Shown piece after piece: positions 49,393 to 60,867 of a stretch of 64,000 nucleotides of DNA; position 1 is the first letter of the stretch; each line of letters starts with the position of its first letter. The notes below the pieces were generated by a model. It saw nothing but the letters and a program-made list of their open reading frames with translations, did no database searches and was not told the origin of the DNA. The stretch is from Buddleja alternifolia. Its lineage: Eukaryota; Streptophyta; Magnoliopsida; Lamiales; Scrophulariaceae. The translations under genes were made by a program, and so were the position numbers. The stretch covers positions 33,523,154 to 33,587,153 of the forward strand of contig CM033396.1 of the NCBI GenBank assembly GCA_019426215.1, given 5' to 3'.

Positions 49393-50601
49393 TGGGTGTC
49401 GAATCCACACAAAAATAATTCCTACTCCTAAATTAGATAGTGGTGAGCAGGGTCGAATCCACAGGGATTGGTTCAGACTTAATTCTCAATAAACGAATAA
49501 AATAAAAGGGAGGATTTTTAATAATCAATTAAACTAAAAGTTAAAATAAATAACAAAATTAATTAAAATCAAGAGATGCAAAATTAAACAAGTAAACTAA
49601 TTTAATAGATGGTGAGATTCTAGCCTAAGGAGTTATCTCCGTTTTGATTCCAAGAGTTGATCCTTGATGCAAAGATACTTCAATGTTCATGAATAAATTG
49701 GCTATAGTTATTAATAAGCTCTAACAACCTAGTTTCTCCTTAATTTATTGATAACCAAAACAAGCTCTTTGATTACTTCTCTTATTGATTCAACAACCCT
49801 AAATAAGCTCTTAGGATTTAATTTAACAATAGCATTAAGAAATAGAGAAACACCAATTCTAACCAACAAACTCGCAAGCTCGGTTCATTTAGATTAGATC
49901 ACATATTTCCATAATAACAATCGAAAACTTGTCCATAATCATTGTTATTAACTACCACAAATATTAGAATTGACCAAACAATTATGAATTCGGGATTCTA
50001 AATGGCTATGTACTATTCCGACAATCAAATAACGGGCCCTTATTATTCAATTAATCAAAATAATAATATCAACAAACACAGAAAATATGCAAATACTCAA
50101 GAACAAAGAAGGAATAAACATAAATTAGATCTCACAACTTTTGTAGAATCAAAACTTCAATAATCCTCGGCTAGAAATAAAGTTCTTAGCAATACATCTT
50201 GAAAGAAAGAAAAACGCAGGAATTCTTCTTCTCCTCCATGAAAATAATGTGTAATATGATAAAGTCTGAAGGAAGGAATAAAATTCCAGCAATATCTATT
50301 TTATATGCCTAGCCAAAAGACTCCTAACTAAATAAAACTCCAGTTCTAATGGAAGAAGGAAACTAATTCCTTAATAGAATAAAACACTAATAAGACTCCT
50401 AAAAGAAATAGGAAAGCTCCTAGAAAATAGAAAGACTCCTACAACTTCATGCGTCTTCTTCTTTTTCTTCCATTTCTCTTCTTTTATGAACTTTCACCTA
50501 TCAAAATAGAAAATCATAATAAATATCTATAATTTAAACTTAACTAGCAACAAAAGAATAAAGGAAATATATGAAAAATATGTATAAAATACATACTAAC
50601 A
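49393..50601 (-). repeat. Probable LTR (1.2 kb), preceded by a G-run polypurine tract
   Basis: On the minus strand a run of about 18 G (50603-50620 as C on plus) is followed by TTGTTAGTATG, and the segment ends near ...GATTCGACACCCA at 49393, giving TG...CA ends. Phrases such as the complement of GTCGAATCCACAGGGATTGG are typical of plant gypsy LTRs. I see no internal domains next to it, so this could be a solo or terminal LTR. Another C-run of about 14 sits just outside the left end (49377-49390). Confidence 0.5.
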
Positions 50602-50602
50602 A

Positions 50603-50732
50603 CCCCCCCCCCCCCCCCCTAAAAAAAAAAAAACAAACACACACACACATATATACATGACAATAAATAATTTGAAAAATCATTTGATAACCACAAAAAT
50701 AAGTGTAGATATGTTTGTGTGTGTGTGTCTAT

Positions 50733-50770
<38 letters not shown>
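50603..50770. repeat. Homopolymer and microsatellite cluster
   Basis: C-run, A-run, (CA)n at 50638-50650, (GT)n at 50712-50730 and (AT)n at 50742-50768. Open frames through this stretch are artefacts. Confidence 0.85.
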
Positions 50771-50772
<2 letters not shown>

Positions 50773-51114
50773 GTTTGTGTGTGCGCGTGTGGACTAATTC
50801 GAAAAAAGGGGCCCTTTTACATGCCACATTTTCACCAGAAAAAAAACTAACCAAACACTTATTTTGGCCAGATAATCTTGGCAAAACGTCTTCCAAAATG
50901 TATCCAAACAAAAGAATCAATTTTGAAGTACTAGAAGCGATTGTGATGCCAAATTGCCAATGTCAGAAACACACCATTCCAATGTAGTAATGAAAGTAGA
51001 TAAAGACAACATAGCAAACAAATAAAAGATAGAAACATGTGAATTAGTGTTACACAGATGAATGACACATTAGCAAATAATTTGTCCGGTTTGAAATCAA
51101 GATGGTGATATATG

Positions 51115-51481
51115 TTGAGCTTTACAATATCTTGTGTTATTTACTGTTTTATTGCTTTACTTTACATTTGCATATTATATCTTGAAAAAATATTTAAAAC
51201 AGTTAAGCGACTAATTCAAGTTCAAAAGAATGCTAAGCTACAAAATCATTTCCGTTGTGCTAACCCTGATTAAGATATTGAAACATTACCCTACTTAGGT
51301 AATCGTTGAAATCACTAAATCTAATTTATCTGTTCCCAAGCGCGGACCTAGCACTAAGCTATCCAAGCGTTCAAATTCTTCAAAGTAATACGAAAATTTT
51401 TAAAGTTGAAAAAGATTTAAGGGTCTATTCAATCCCCCACCCCCTTTCCTAGACCCTTTCGTATGCCACTTGGGACCATCA
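51115..51481 (+). repeat. Truncated 5' LTR of the SIRE-like element
   Basis: Matches 56795-57166: shared AAACAGTTAAGCGACTA, CCCTGATTAAG, GAAATCACTAA and CTAGACCCTTTCGTATGCCA. The following TGGTGATAT is at best a mutated iMet primer site. The upstream ~1.1 kb of the LTR is missing. Confidence 0.8.
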
Positions 51482-52072
51482 TGGTGATATTTGGGCTTTT
51501 ATTTTCATTTTGTTAAGTGAAATTCATTAACATATATCTATATATATATATATATATGTATGTATATGTTTGCTACTTGGTGAGTTATAATTTTTCATTA
51601 CTTTGTAGTTTATTTATACAATATTCATAAGTAAACTTTTCATCATACATTTTTTTAAATTTTAACTTAAGAATAAAAGTATCCGAGGTTTTTTTATTAT
51701 TAATTTATGGTTTAAGAATTTTGAAAATATGTCTCTAATTTTGGATGAGAATGCTTTGTATTTTATTACAATGTCGTGATACTTTGTAAAGAAAAAAAAT
51801 CCAACAAATTATTAAGTCTACTTCAACATTTTTAGCTTTAAATAAATTTAATATAAAAGTTGAAGAAAGGGAGTTCCATGCCAATATTCCAAAAGTGGGG
51901 GATGTGGATGTCAATTGTTCATAGTTCAGGGGGGCTTGATGCAATTATCCCATTTTAGTAGTGTCTTGTAATTCATGAATCAAGATAAATTAAAAAAAAA
52001 AACTCATAATTGTACATATTCAATAGTTAAAGAAATTAATTATAAAATAAAGAGGAAGAACTAATAATTATA

Positions 52073-52590
52073 CATACTTCGTGTTCGTTTTAACCATATT
52101 TCATCTTTGCTATGACCATACTTTTTCTTTGTTGTAACAGTACTTCATGTTCTACCAAAGACCTTTTGGTCTAGTGCTATCCACCTCCCACTTTATGTGA
52201 GAAGTTCTGGGTTCGAATCCAGGCTGCCATAAGTTGTGGCTCTTCCCTCCTTTATGGAGCTAGGTATAGTCTTTGTGGCTCAAGATTATGACTATGAACC
52301 CGGGTTTGTCGGGTTAGATATTTAGGGTATCCCCTTTCGTCTTGAATTAAAAAAAATAGTACTTCATGTTCTCTCTAAACATACTTCATCTAGAACCATA
52401 CTTCATGTTCGCTTTAACCATACTTTATCTTAGCCGAACCATATTTCATGTTCGCTTTATCCATACTTCCTCTTTTACCATATTTCATGTTCTTTAACCA
52501 TACTTTCTCTTTATTGTAAACGTATTGCATGTTTGCACCACACTTTATGTGCGCTTTATCATTTTTCATCTTAGCTGTAACCATACTTCA
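52073..52590 (+). repeat. Minisatellite, ~22-bp unit (left part)
   Basis: Degenerate head-to-tail units built on CCATACTTCATGTTCGCT and CCATACTTCATCTTAGCT, joined by TTTAA/TGTAA. It resumes at 53828 after the MULE. The SINE at 52154 interrupts it too. Confidence 0.85.
52154..52357 (+). mobile_element. tRNA-derived SINE, 15-bp TSD
   Basis: A box-A-like TTTTGGTCTAGTGCTATCC and a box-B GGTTCGAATCC (52210-52220) are spaced as in plant SINEs. The 3' end is an A-rich tail. A perfect 15-bp duplication AGTACTTCATGTTCT flanks it (52139-52153 and 52358-52372). About 204 bp. Not a functional tRNA: no acceptor stem or anticodon arm can be drawn. Confidence 0.9.
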
Positions 52591-53827
52591 GGAGAAAAAT
52601 GCAAAAATAGTTCCACAACTCGCAAAAAAGAAAAACTTTGGTACCAAACTTTCGAAAATGACAATAATAGTCCCATATCTCAACTTAACTTTACAAAGTT
52701 AGTCCCATCGTTAATTTTTGACGGACATGTGGCTGTTAAATCTGATCCCCCCCTCCTCGAGAAAATTACAAAACTAGTCCCATTACACATGAAAAAAATA
52801 ACTTTGGTACCATACTTTACAAAATGACAATAAGAGCCCAATATCCCAACTAATTAAAATTTTACAAAGTTAGTCCTACCATCGAATTTGAATGGAAAAA
52901 GCCACAGGTGGAGCACGTGGTTGTTAAATGCGATTATGATTAAGATATAATCAAAGTTGATTATGATTAAATTCTAATTTAACTACTATAAATTAGTATA
53001 TACTCAAAGGTAATGTTTAAAAAGTAGGATAAAAAATTATTATATATTAATTCCTAAATAAAAAAATTTACCTTATTCTAATTGTTATTATTTAGCTAAT
53101 ATACACTAATAATCAGCGTCTAAATGAAATCATAAAAAATTAACTAATTTTTCTCATAAAATAATTAAATGATAACTTAATCATTCAATTAATTAAATAT
53201 AATTAATATATATTAACATTTTTATAAATTATAAAATAACTTAACTTGGCTAACTTTAATTTCTAATAATAAGATAAGTATTTTAACAAAATAAATAAAA
53301 ACTTTTTAACTCATAGTTAATTAGATACTTATTACACTATGAGATTAATTATTTATTTTACTATAATAACACTTAACTTTTATTTTGGAAAAACATTAAT
53401 TATGATTAAATAATTGATGATTGTGTAGGTGGTGGCACAATGAATTTAATATTTTTGAGTGAAGAAGGAAGAAGAAAGGAGGAAAAAATAAAAAAAGAAA
53501 AATGACAAATATATGAGATTAAGAAATTTGAATGAAATATTCAATATTTACAAGAAAAATAACTAAATTCGGATTTGTTAGTTTTTAAATATAGAGATTA
53601 AGTATAGCGAATTTCTTAATTAATCAATTACAAAATTTGATTATTTTTTTGGCAATTTAGTCATAATAAGTATGATGCGTGCTCCACACATGTTTCCCCC
53701 CAAATTTGATGGTGGGGTTATCTTTGTAAAGTTAAGTTGAGGTATGAGACTATTATTGTCATTTTGAAAAGTTAGGTACCAAAGTTGATTTTTTGTGAGT
53801 TATAGGACTAGTTTTGTAATTTTCTCA
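52591..53827. mobile_element. MULE, 1237 bp, inserted in the minisatellite
   Basis: The left arm GGAGAAAAATGCAAAAATAG and the right arm (reverse complement TGAGAAAATTACAAAACTAG) are inverted repeats of over 100 bp, sharing GACAATAATAGTC and CTCAACTTAACTTTACAAAG. Direct repeats ATACTTCA flank it (52583-52590 and 53828-53835). The AT-rich core has no gene. Confidence 0.85.
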
Positions 53828-53962
53828 ATACTTCATATTAGTTGTAACCATACTTTATGTTATCTTTATCCGTACTTCTTCACTGTAACCATTTGTCATG
53901 TTTCCTTTAATCATACTTCATCTTTGATGTATCTATACTTCATGTTCGCTTTAACCATAAGG
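53828..53962 (+). repeat. Minisatellite, right part
   Basis: Continues the 22-bp pattern (CATACTTCATCTTTGATGTA, CTATACTTCATGTTCGCTTT) and passes directly into the integrase reading frame at about 53962. Confidence 0.8.
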
Positions 53963-54790
53963 AAAATGAATCACCTCAACTTTAAGGAAATCTCTCAATT
54001 AATATCGCTGAATCTTGTAGAGGGATTACCTAAAGGTTCCTTTCAAAAGAATCGCTTATGTGATGCATGTCAAATGGGTAAACAAGTTAAATCATCTTTC
54101 AAAAAGAAACCATGTGTATCTACTTCTAGAGTTCTTGAGCTATTGCATCTAGATTTGTTTGGTCCAATTCAAATCATGAGTGTTAGTGGTAAAAAGTACT
54201 CGCTAGTAATAGTTGATGATTTCTCTCGCTATACATGGGTAGAATTCCTAGCGACCAAAGACGAAACTAGTGTCAAGCTCACATCGCTAATTCGTCAATT
54301 ACAAACATCAAAAGATTTAAAGGTGACAAGAATTAGAAGCGATAGAGGAACTGAATTTACTAACCAATTTGTTGAGAAGTTTTGTATAGATCTTGGAATA
54401 CTTCATGAGTATTCTGCCCCTAGAACATCTCAACAAAATGGAATTGCTGAGCGACGGAACAGAACGCTTAAGGAAGCCGCTAGGACAATGCTTGCAGAGT
54501 CTAAGCTACCTCAAAGGTTTTAGGCCGAAGCCATCAATACAACTTGCTACACTCAGAACCGGTGTATGATCAACAAGCAACATGAGAAGACTCCATATGA
54601 GTTATGGAAGGGACGTAAGCCTAACGTTTCATACTTTCATGTTTTTGGTTCAAAATGTTTCATTCATAATAATGGATCCCACAGCCTTAAGACTTTTGAT
54701 CCTAAAGCGGATGAGGGAATCTTTCTAGGCTATGCCAAGAATGGAAAGAGTTTTCGCATCCTAAATAAGATCAAGTCAAAAGTTGAAGAA
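53962..54790 (+). pseudogene. Copia GAG-pre-integrase and integrase, one in-frame stop
   Basis: Begins at the zinc-finger end (NRLCDACQMGKQVKSSF), then LLHLDLFGPIQIMSVSGKKY (first catalytic Asp), TRIRSDRGTEFTNQF (second) and SQQNGIAERRNRTLKEAART (catalytic Glu). A single TAG at 54521-54523 interrupts the frame after SKLPQRF; the same frame continues as [20 protein letters not shown] and [20 protein letters not shown]. The zinc-finger His and everything upstream are cut off by the minisatellite. Confidence 0.9.
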
Positions 54791-55537
54791 TCCATTCATG
54801 TTGTGTTTGATGATGCTAACCAAGAACCGAGTAAGGTTAATATTGATGATGTAGGGATTGAAGATCTTGCCCAACAAGCGTCACAAATTAATCTTAGTGA
54901 TGACGAGGATGATGAGATCTTTGTGCCTATTCCAAAAGTTACTCGTGAGGTTACTATTGAGAATAATGAAAGAAACGCCAATGATCATGAAGAGAATGAT
55001 CATCAAGAGCAAATTGGAACTGTGAATGATGCAGCGACTACGCAAGAGACAAATGAGGATCAAGCGACTGACAACCAAGAATGCCTCAACCAACTAGATC
55101 GTAAATGGCTTAGAGACCATCCACCCGAATTAATAATTGGAGATATAGAAGCACCTGTTAGAACTAGGTCCGCTACTATAAATGAGGCCATGTTTGCAAG
55201 CTTCCTATCTCAAATAGAACCAAAGAAAGTGGATGAAGCTCTCAGTGATTCAAGTTGGGTAGAAGTAATGCAAGAAGAGCTTAATCAATTTGAAAGAAAT
55301 AACGTTTGGACGCTAGTACCAAGGCCAACTCATCAAGGAGTTATTGGAACTAGATGGGTTTTTAGGAACAAAATGGACGAAGATGGCATTGTTATAAGAA
55401 ACAAAGCTAGATTAGTCGCTCAGGGTTATTGTCAAGAGAAAGGCATTGATTTCGATGAAACTTATGCTCCAGTAGCCCGTCTTGAAGCGATTAGAATGTT
55501 CCTAGCGTTTGGTCTTTTCAAACTTTTTAAACGCTAA
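54790..55537 (+). pseudogene. Copia IN-RT linker and N-terminal RT, truncated
   Basis: In frame with the integrase. An acidic linker ([12 protein letters not shown] and [10 protein letters not shown] regions) is followed by the start of the copia [42 protein letters not shown] and [20 protein letters not shown]. The frame then ends at LFKLFKR, before the YVDD box. The rest of RT and RNase H is deleted, with the polypurine tract only ~90 bp beyond. Confidence 0.9.
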
Positions 55538-55632
55538 CTTATATTGATTTGGGCTTTTCTGTTAAGTAACTCTTAAATTATAAAAGAGTTATAAAAGTTA
55601 AAAGTCTTGACATCATCAAAAAGGGGGAAATT

Positions 55633-57166
55633 ATTAGGAAATTTCATGTTAGATGTTTTGATGATGACAAGATAGGATTCAATGTTAGACCCCAAATAAA
55701 ATGTAAGTTTATATTTTTCATAGATCATTGTTTAAGGGTTTGAAAGTTTGTAAGTATTATTTAGGCTTGTAATTTTTATCTTTGTAGATTTTATACTAAG
55801 TATTAGATACTGAGTCGCTAATAGAATTCTAGGTGAGTCTATTAGAGAAGCGGTTGAAGATCAGCGTCTGAAGTCAACCAGAGATGAAGATTTGTTACTT
55901 AGCGTCCGTCAAACGCTAAAGGACCTCATTTCAGGATGTATGAATCAAGCGCTAAAAGCACTTAAGCGACCGATGTCAGAATCACCTGAAATAAATCCTC
56001 AAGGCATGAAGGACTTAAATGCAATCATTCAACGGGCATTTATTTCCAACGGGAATTAAATTCAAAATGCATTAAATGCCTGATAAGAGCATTAAATGTG
56101 ATAAGCTGTTTATGACTTGTGGACAAGCCACCCTTTGACTTAGATTGTCAGACCTATAAAAGTATATATCTTCTCCTGTCCAATCGAAACCAGCAGAAAT
56201 TCAGGAATGTCAGATAAAGGTAACTTCCACGCTCTACGTGAAAGACACGCTCTCACATGTGTCCAACTGACAGATCTCAAGAATTGCCTATAAATACCTT
56301 ACCTTCAGCAAACCAAAAAGAGTGACAATAATAGTAACGTACATGCACAAGAAAACTCTGCTGAAATATTATCTCAAGAAAAGCTTAGAAACTCCATAGC
56401 CAAAACCTATCAAGCTTTTCACATACATTCCAGACAGTCACTAAATATCTCAAACATCTTCCAAAAAAGGAACCTAAACTCTTACTGAGATATTCCAAGT
56501 TGTTTGATCTTTTCACAAAACAAACAAAACCCTTGTGACGAAACCTTCAACCTTTCATCTGAGTGAGAAAGAAGTTGAAACCCCTTACAGGCAGTATTTC
56601 TGAGTGAGAGAAGCTTGTAGAAGAAGATCTTCATTGGTGCTAAAATCTGAGTGATCAAGGAGCCCTAGATCATCTTCATCGCTTTACTATCTTGTAGAAG
56701 ATTCTGTGTGATTCTTTGATAATCAACCTAGTAAAATTCCTCCGAGTGAAAAAGGAGAAGAAGGACGTAGCTGGGATTACATCACCCATTGAACCTTATA
56801 TATCTTGTGTCATTTACTGTTATTTACTGTTTCATTACTTTGCATTATATTTACACATCTTAACGAGAAAAAGTATTTAAACAGTTAAGCGACTATTTAA
56901 CTAAAACGAACGCTAAAAGCTTTAAAACCTATCTCCGCTGTGTTAACCCTGATTAAGCGATTCAAGCGTTACCCTACTTTGGTAAATTGCTGAAATCACT
57001 AAGTCTAACTTAACTTTACTGAAGCGCCTGGCCCAAGCGCTCAGCTTCCTAAGCGTTCAAATCTTTAAAAAGTGATACGAAATTTTTTAAATCTAAAAAG
57101 ACTTCAGGGTCTATTCAACCCCCCCCCCCCCTTCTAGACCCTTTCGTATGCCACTTGGGACCACCA
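55633..57166 (+). repeat. 3' LTR of the SIRE-like element
   Basis: Starts just after the polypurine tract (TATTAGGAAATTTCATG...) and ends TTGGGACCACCA. TATA box TATAAATA at 56289-56296. A C-run (57119-57130) replaces the CCCCCACCCCC of the 5' LTR. Confidence 0.75.
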
Positions 57167-58554
57167 ATAATGATTGAGAACTTTGTGACTAGTCTGTTTA
57201 AAGAGAGTTTAAGACTCTTACAGTAAATGAGATTAGAACTGATATATGTTATTTTTACACCAGATTTACCCCTTTTTATCAATTTGATTTTGATTGTTTC
57301 TTTGATAAATTTGATCACATATGATGCTTTGACCCCTGTTTTCTCTGACTTTTCAGATTAGGTTAACAGTCGGGCCAAAGAGCGAGAACCGAAGGCAAAA
57401 CAAAACAATGTTCGGAGAAAAACAAGGCAACGCCGCGGCGTTCAGCATGAAACGCCGCGGCGTCTGAAGCAGAAGGTGAACGCCTTGGCGTCGGTTGCAG
57501 AAGGTGAACGCCACGACGTTCAACACCCAACGCCGCGGGGTTCAAGGTGGCGGACTTGTCTATAAATAGACCATTCAGGTCATTTCTACCAGAAGATTCA
57601 CTAGGGGAGCAACCAAACACCAAAAAGAGAGGAGAGAAACACTTTGGAAAGGGGATCTAAGGTCATAACGTCTCTTTGAAGGCTCAAATTCGCAAGAAGA
57701 CGGAGAATTCATCGAGGGATCGAATTCATCACGGTTATTCGGGAGTTGTTTTATCTTTATTCATTAAACTTGTCCAACTCTTTACCATGACTTGTATGAT
57801 TCAGATCCGTATTTGTGACGTGAACATGAGCTAAACTTATTTGATTAAGGCCGCGGCTAGGCCGTTTATGTTATTTTGAATGTTGCTGTTTTGGTATTTA
57901 TTGGATTAATGGTGGTTTTAGTTATGTATTCAATAGTTGATCTCAATGCTTCACTTGTTTGATCACCAAGTGTTCGATAAAATGCCTAGGTTAGAGATCG
58001 AGAGATAATAACCTAGGGAAGATATAAACATTGAATACCCTATAGTTAAACTGACTAGAGATAGACTCGGTTTCTTTAGGTGGCTTTCCATTCACGTGGG
58101 AAATTCCTAGACCTTAAATGCATCTTTCTTAAGTCGGGTTTTCATATAGAGATATATAGGAAATCGTTAACTAAGGTAGGGTTGCTATGCCAAGAGATTG
58201 GGTAGTACGTATTTTAGGGATTTTCGCCTTAGCTAAAATCTACCTACTAATCCAATATAACCTTAAATCACAATCGAAATACATAAATGGTTGAACCATG
58301 TGCCTTAATCGCTTCTCTTCTATTGTTTCCTCCACTTATTTGGTTTTAAAACTGTTTTAGTAGTTAACTTAATTAATTAGTTTAATTCAACCTCTTATCA
58401 ACCGATCTAACTTAGAAAAGAGTAATACAGTAGTCTCGGTACTTAGATAGTAGTTGTCCCTGTGGAGACGATAACTCGGACTTAACATCCATTTTATTAC
58501 TACACACGACCAGTACACTTGTTGTGCCTACACGTAAGATTCTGTCGTGTCAAG
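57167..58554 (+). repeat. 5' LTR of an Athila-type gypsy element (left end uncertain)
   Basis: Ends ...CTGTCGTGTCA next to the primer site. TATA box TATAAATA at 57561-57568. Upstream of it are five GC-rich palindrome-like blocks (57430-57540). I could not fix the left end; it may begin anywhere between 57167 and 57360. Confidence 0.6.
57430..57540 (+). promoter_or_regulatory. Repeated AACGCCGCGGCG palindromes upstream of the LTR TATA box
   Basis: AACGCCGCGGCGTTCA occurs near 57430, AACGCCGCGGCGTC near 57453, and weaker versions AACGCCTTGGCGTC, AACGCCACGACGTTCA and AACGCCGCGGGGTTCA follow. The spacing is roughly 25-30 bp. The position directly upstream of TATAAATA suggests promoter elements or methylation targets; function inferred. 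Confidence 0.5.
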
Positions 58555-58584
58555 TTTTTGTCGCTGTTGCCGGGGACAACTGTG
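58553..58584 (+). promoter_or_regulatory. Primer binding site region of the Athila-type element
   Basis: AAGTTTTTGTCGCTGTTGCC then GGGGACAACTG follows the LTR end. It resembles the Athila primer site with two substitutions in the usual GGCGCCG core. Confidence 0.7.
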
Positions 58585-58683
58585 TTTTATCTAATATTGA
58601 GATTCTCTTATTCTCTCTGAGCTTAGATTATTTTGTTTTTAATTTGTTTGTCTTTCTTTGTGCGAGATTTATCTCATTAGTGG

Positions 58684-59837
58684 ATGACACGTACTAGTGG
58701 GATTGGACTAGCTGAGTTGGACCCTGAGATTGAACGCACATTTACTCGAGAGGTAAGACTACAAAGGGAGACTCAACTACAGCAAGCCACAATGGATCCA
58801 GCTCATCCTATTCAGATAGATCCCGTTATCTTGGAAGAAGCGGTGCGTAGGGAACTTGCGAATCTTCGCATCCCTCTAAATCAACCAGAGGTGCCCCCAC
58901 AACGTCTATTGAGGGATTACATGATGTCGAATATTCAAGGAGCTGCTGGGCCAATTGTTCTACCACCTGTTGAAGCTAACACTTTCCAAATACTACCGGG
59001 GTATATCCAGATAATAGGCAACGAGGTCCAGTTCTCCGGTTTACTACATGATGATCCACACGCTCACATAGCCACATTCTTGGAGCTTGTCCATACCTTC
59101 AAGAGCAATGGAGTTTCTAACGATGCAATAAGCCAATGGTTATTCCCATTTTCCCTCAAGGACAAAGCTAAACAATGGTTCAATTCCTTGCCCACCGGGT
59201 CTATTCACACTTGGGATCAAATGGTAGATAAATTTCTATCCAAGTATTTCCCACCAGGCAAGACAGCCGCCATGAAGAATGAGATTACTAGCTTCCGCCA
59301 ATTCGAGGGAAAATCATTGTACGAGGCATGGAAGCGGTTCAAAGAACTTCTGAGGAAATGCCCACATCACGGGTTAGCTGTGCCGACGCTTGTACAAACC
59401 TTCTATTTGGGGTTGGGACCGAACCTACGTACCAATCTCGATGCTGCAGCAGGAGGTACAATAATGAACAAATCACCAGACGAAGCTTGGGCACTAATTG
59501 AGCTAATGGCCGAAAATAACTACCAATGGCCAATTGAGTGAATCATATTGCCCAAGAAGCCTGTCAGCGTATATGAAATTGGAGATAGTTCAAGCGTAGC
59601 TAGTCAATTGGAGGCCTTAAACAAAAGGTTGGACATGTTTGGACTCATGCAAGGTACAGTAAATCAGGTAAAGGCTGCATGTGAAAATTGTGGAGGTGAT
59701 CACACAAACTTTGAGTGCCTGAAGCCTAACTCGGTGGAGAATGCCAACTTCACGGGAAATGCAAATCGCCAGCAAAATAACCCCTACTCAAACTCGTTCA
59801 ATCCGGGGTGGAGAAATCATTCGAATTTTTCATACAA
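58684..59837 (+). pseudogene. Athila-type gag with zinc knuckle, interrupted
   Basis: The 285-codon frame 58684-59541 contains FSGLLHDDPHAHIATFLELV, WLFPFSLKDKAKQWFNSLPT and FEGKSLYEAWKRFKELLRKC, the capsid domain of Athila Gag. A single TGA (59539-59541) precedes a same-frame continuation with SQLEALNKRLDMFGLM and the zinc knuckle CENCGGDHTNFEC. Gag sequence stops at about 59837 (after GWRNHSNFSYK), where pararetrovirus sequence takes over in the same frame. Confidence 0.85.
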
Positions 59838-60835
59838 GGTAAGTTCTGGGGAGTTTGTAATTCCCTTGGAATTAACTGGTAATGTGATGGATATGCAACT
59901 TATTCCAAAAGAAGAAATTTTGGAGGAATTAAGTAGGCTCAAAGAGAAAATAGTTGTTACTATAAAATGGACCCATATAGGAACCATTGAAGTAGTGATT
60001 AAAGCTACCTCCAAAGAAGGTGTTAATTCTCCATTACACATAAAAGAATTAATAACCTAAGAGATGGTTGTCTTGGTACAACGGTAGGAAACTTATATGC
60101 AGGCAAACTCATGTTCGATATTCATCTAAGAATTGCATATAACCTAGTTGACCAAGATATCAGTCGAGTTTTAACCCTTCATCAAGATTTTAAAAGAAAT
60201 GATCTTATGAAAGAAGGAAATAGACCATATTCTATTACAAATAGAATTGTATATGCACTTTCCAATACACATCATTCTGATTTGTTCATCAGGAAAGAGT
60301 ATATCGAAATTTCAAGAATTTTCAAGGAATTCGCTAAGGTAATGGCACCTGATCCAATTCATATACCAAGAATTGGTGGTGTTGTTATCTTAATCCGAGA
60401 CCATCCAGTTCTAGATCACTCAATTAGTTCTAGAACAGATTTTAATAGCAGGATGTCCTTTTCGGAAGAAAGGATTAGGAGTTTAAAGGGAAAAGATTTA
60501 TTCGAAGACTTAAATCCTCAAGCTATTAGGGTAAATAATGTGAAAATTAGATGCCCTGAAAGATGGAAGAAGTGCAAGTAATATTTGATATCACAGAGAA
60601 AAATAAGTATTTTCCTTGCGATGATCTATACTACTTGCAGCAACCCGCTGTAGGAAAATATGAAGGTATGCTAGAAATAGCAGGACATAAAGTATTTGTT
60701 TCAAGAGTTGCAGGTCGTGACCCAGGGACTGTTACCTTGGGATTAAGCTTCCTTGAGGAACATAAGCCTTGGGGAAGAAAAGGTAAAGAGATGGAATTTA
60801 GCGTGGTGGGTATGTTATTCAAGTTGAATAAATGA
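59838..60835 (+). pseudogene. Pararetrovirus movement-protein relic
   Basis: The conserved segments KWTHIGTIEVVIKATSKEGV and NRIVYALSNTHHSDLF fit the caulimovirid movement-protein family, which enlarges plasmodesmata for cell-to-cell spread. The N-terminal part is in frame with the gag fragment upstream. The reading frame is broken at 60060 and near 60575. Confidence 0.75.
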
Positions 60836-60867
60836 CTAGCCCCTTTTCTATATAAATATTTGTTGGT

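Larger units (their letters stand above)
51115..57166 (+). mobile_element. SIRE-like Ty1/copia retrotransposon, partly deleted and with nested insertions
   Basis: A truncated 5' LTR (51115-51481) and a 3' LTR (about 55633-57166) share their last ~370 bp, ending CGTATGCCACTTGGGACCA. Between them are a minisatellite, the integrase and the beginning of RT, and a polypurine tract AAAAAGGGGGAAATTA at about 55618-55632. Gag, protease, most of RT and RNase H are missing. The long LTR and integrase sequence suggest the SIRE/Maximus group. Confidence 0.75.

Noticed and set aside
50715..50987. 90-codon frame
   Set aside because: Starts in GT/AT microsatellites and has no recognisable motif.
52200..52225. 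Possible tRNA gene (box-B GGTTCGAATCC)
   Set aside because: No cloverleaf can be drawn, and the flanking 15-bp TSD and A-tail show that it is a SINE.
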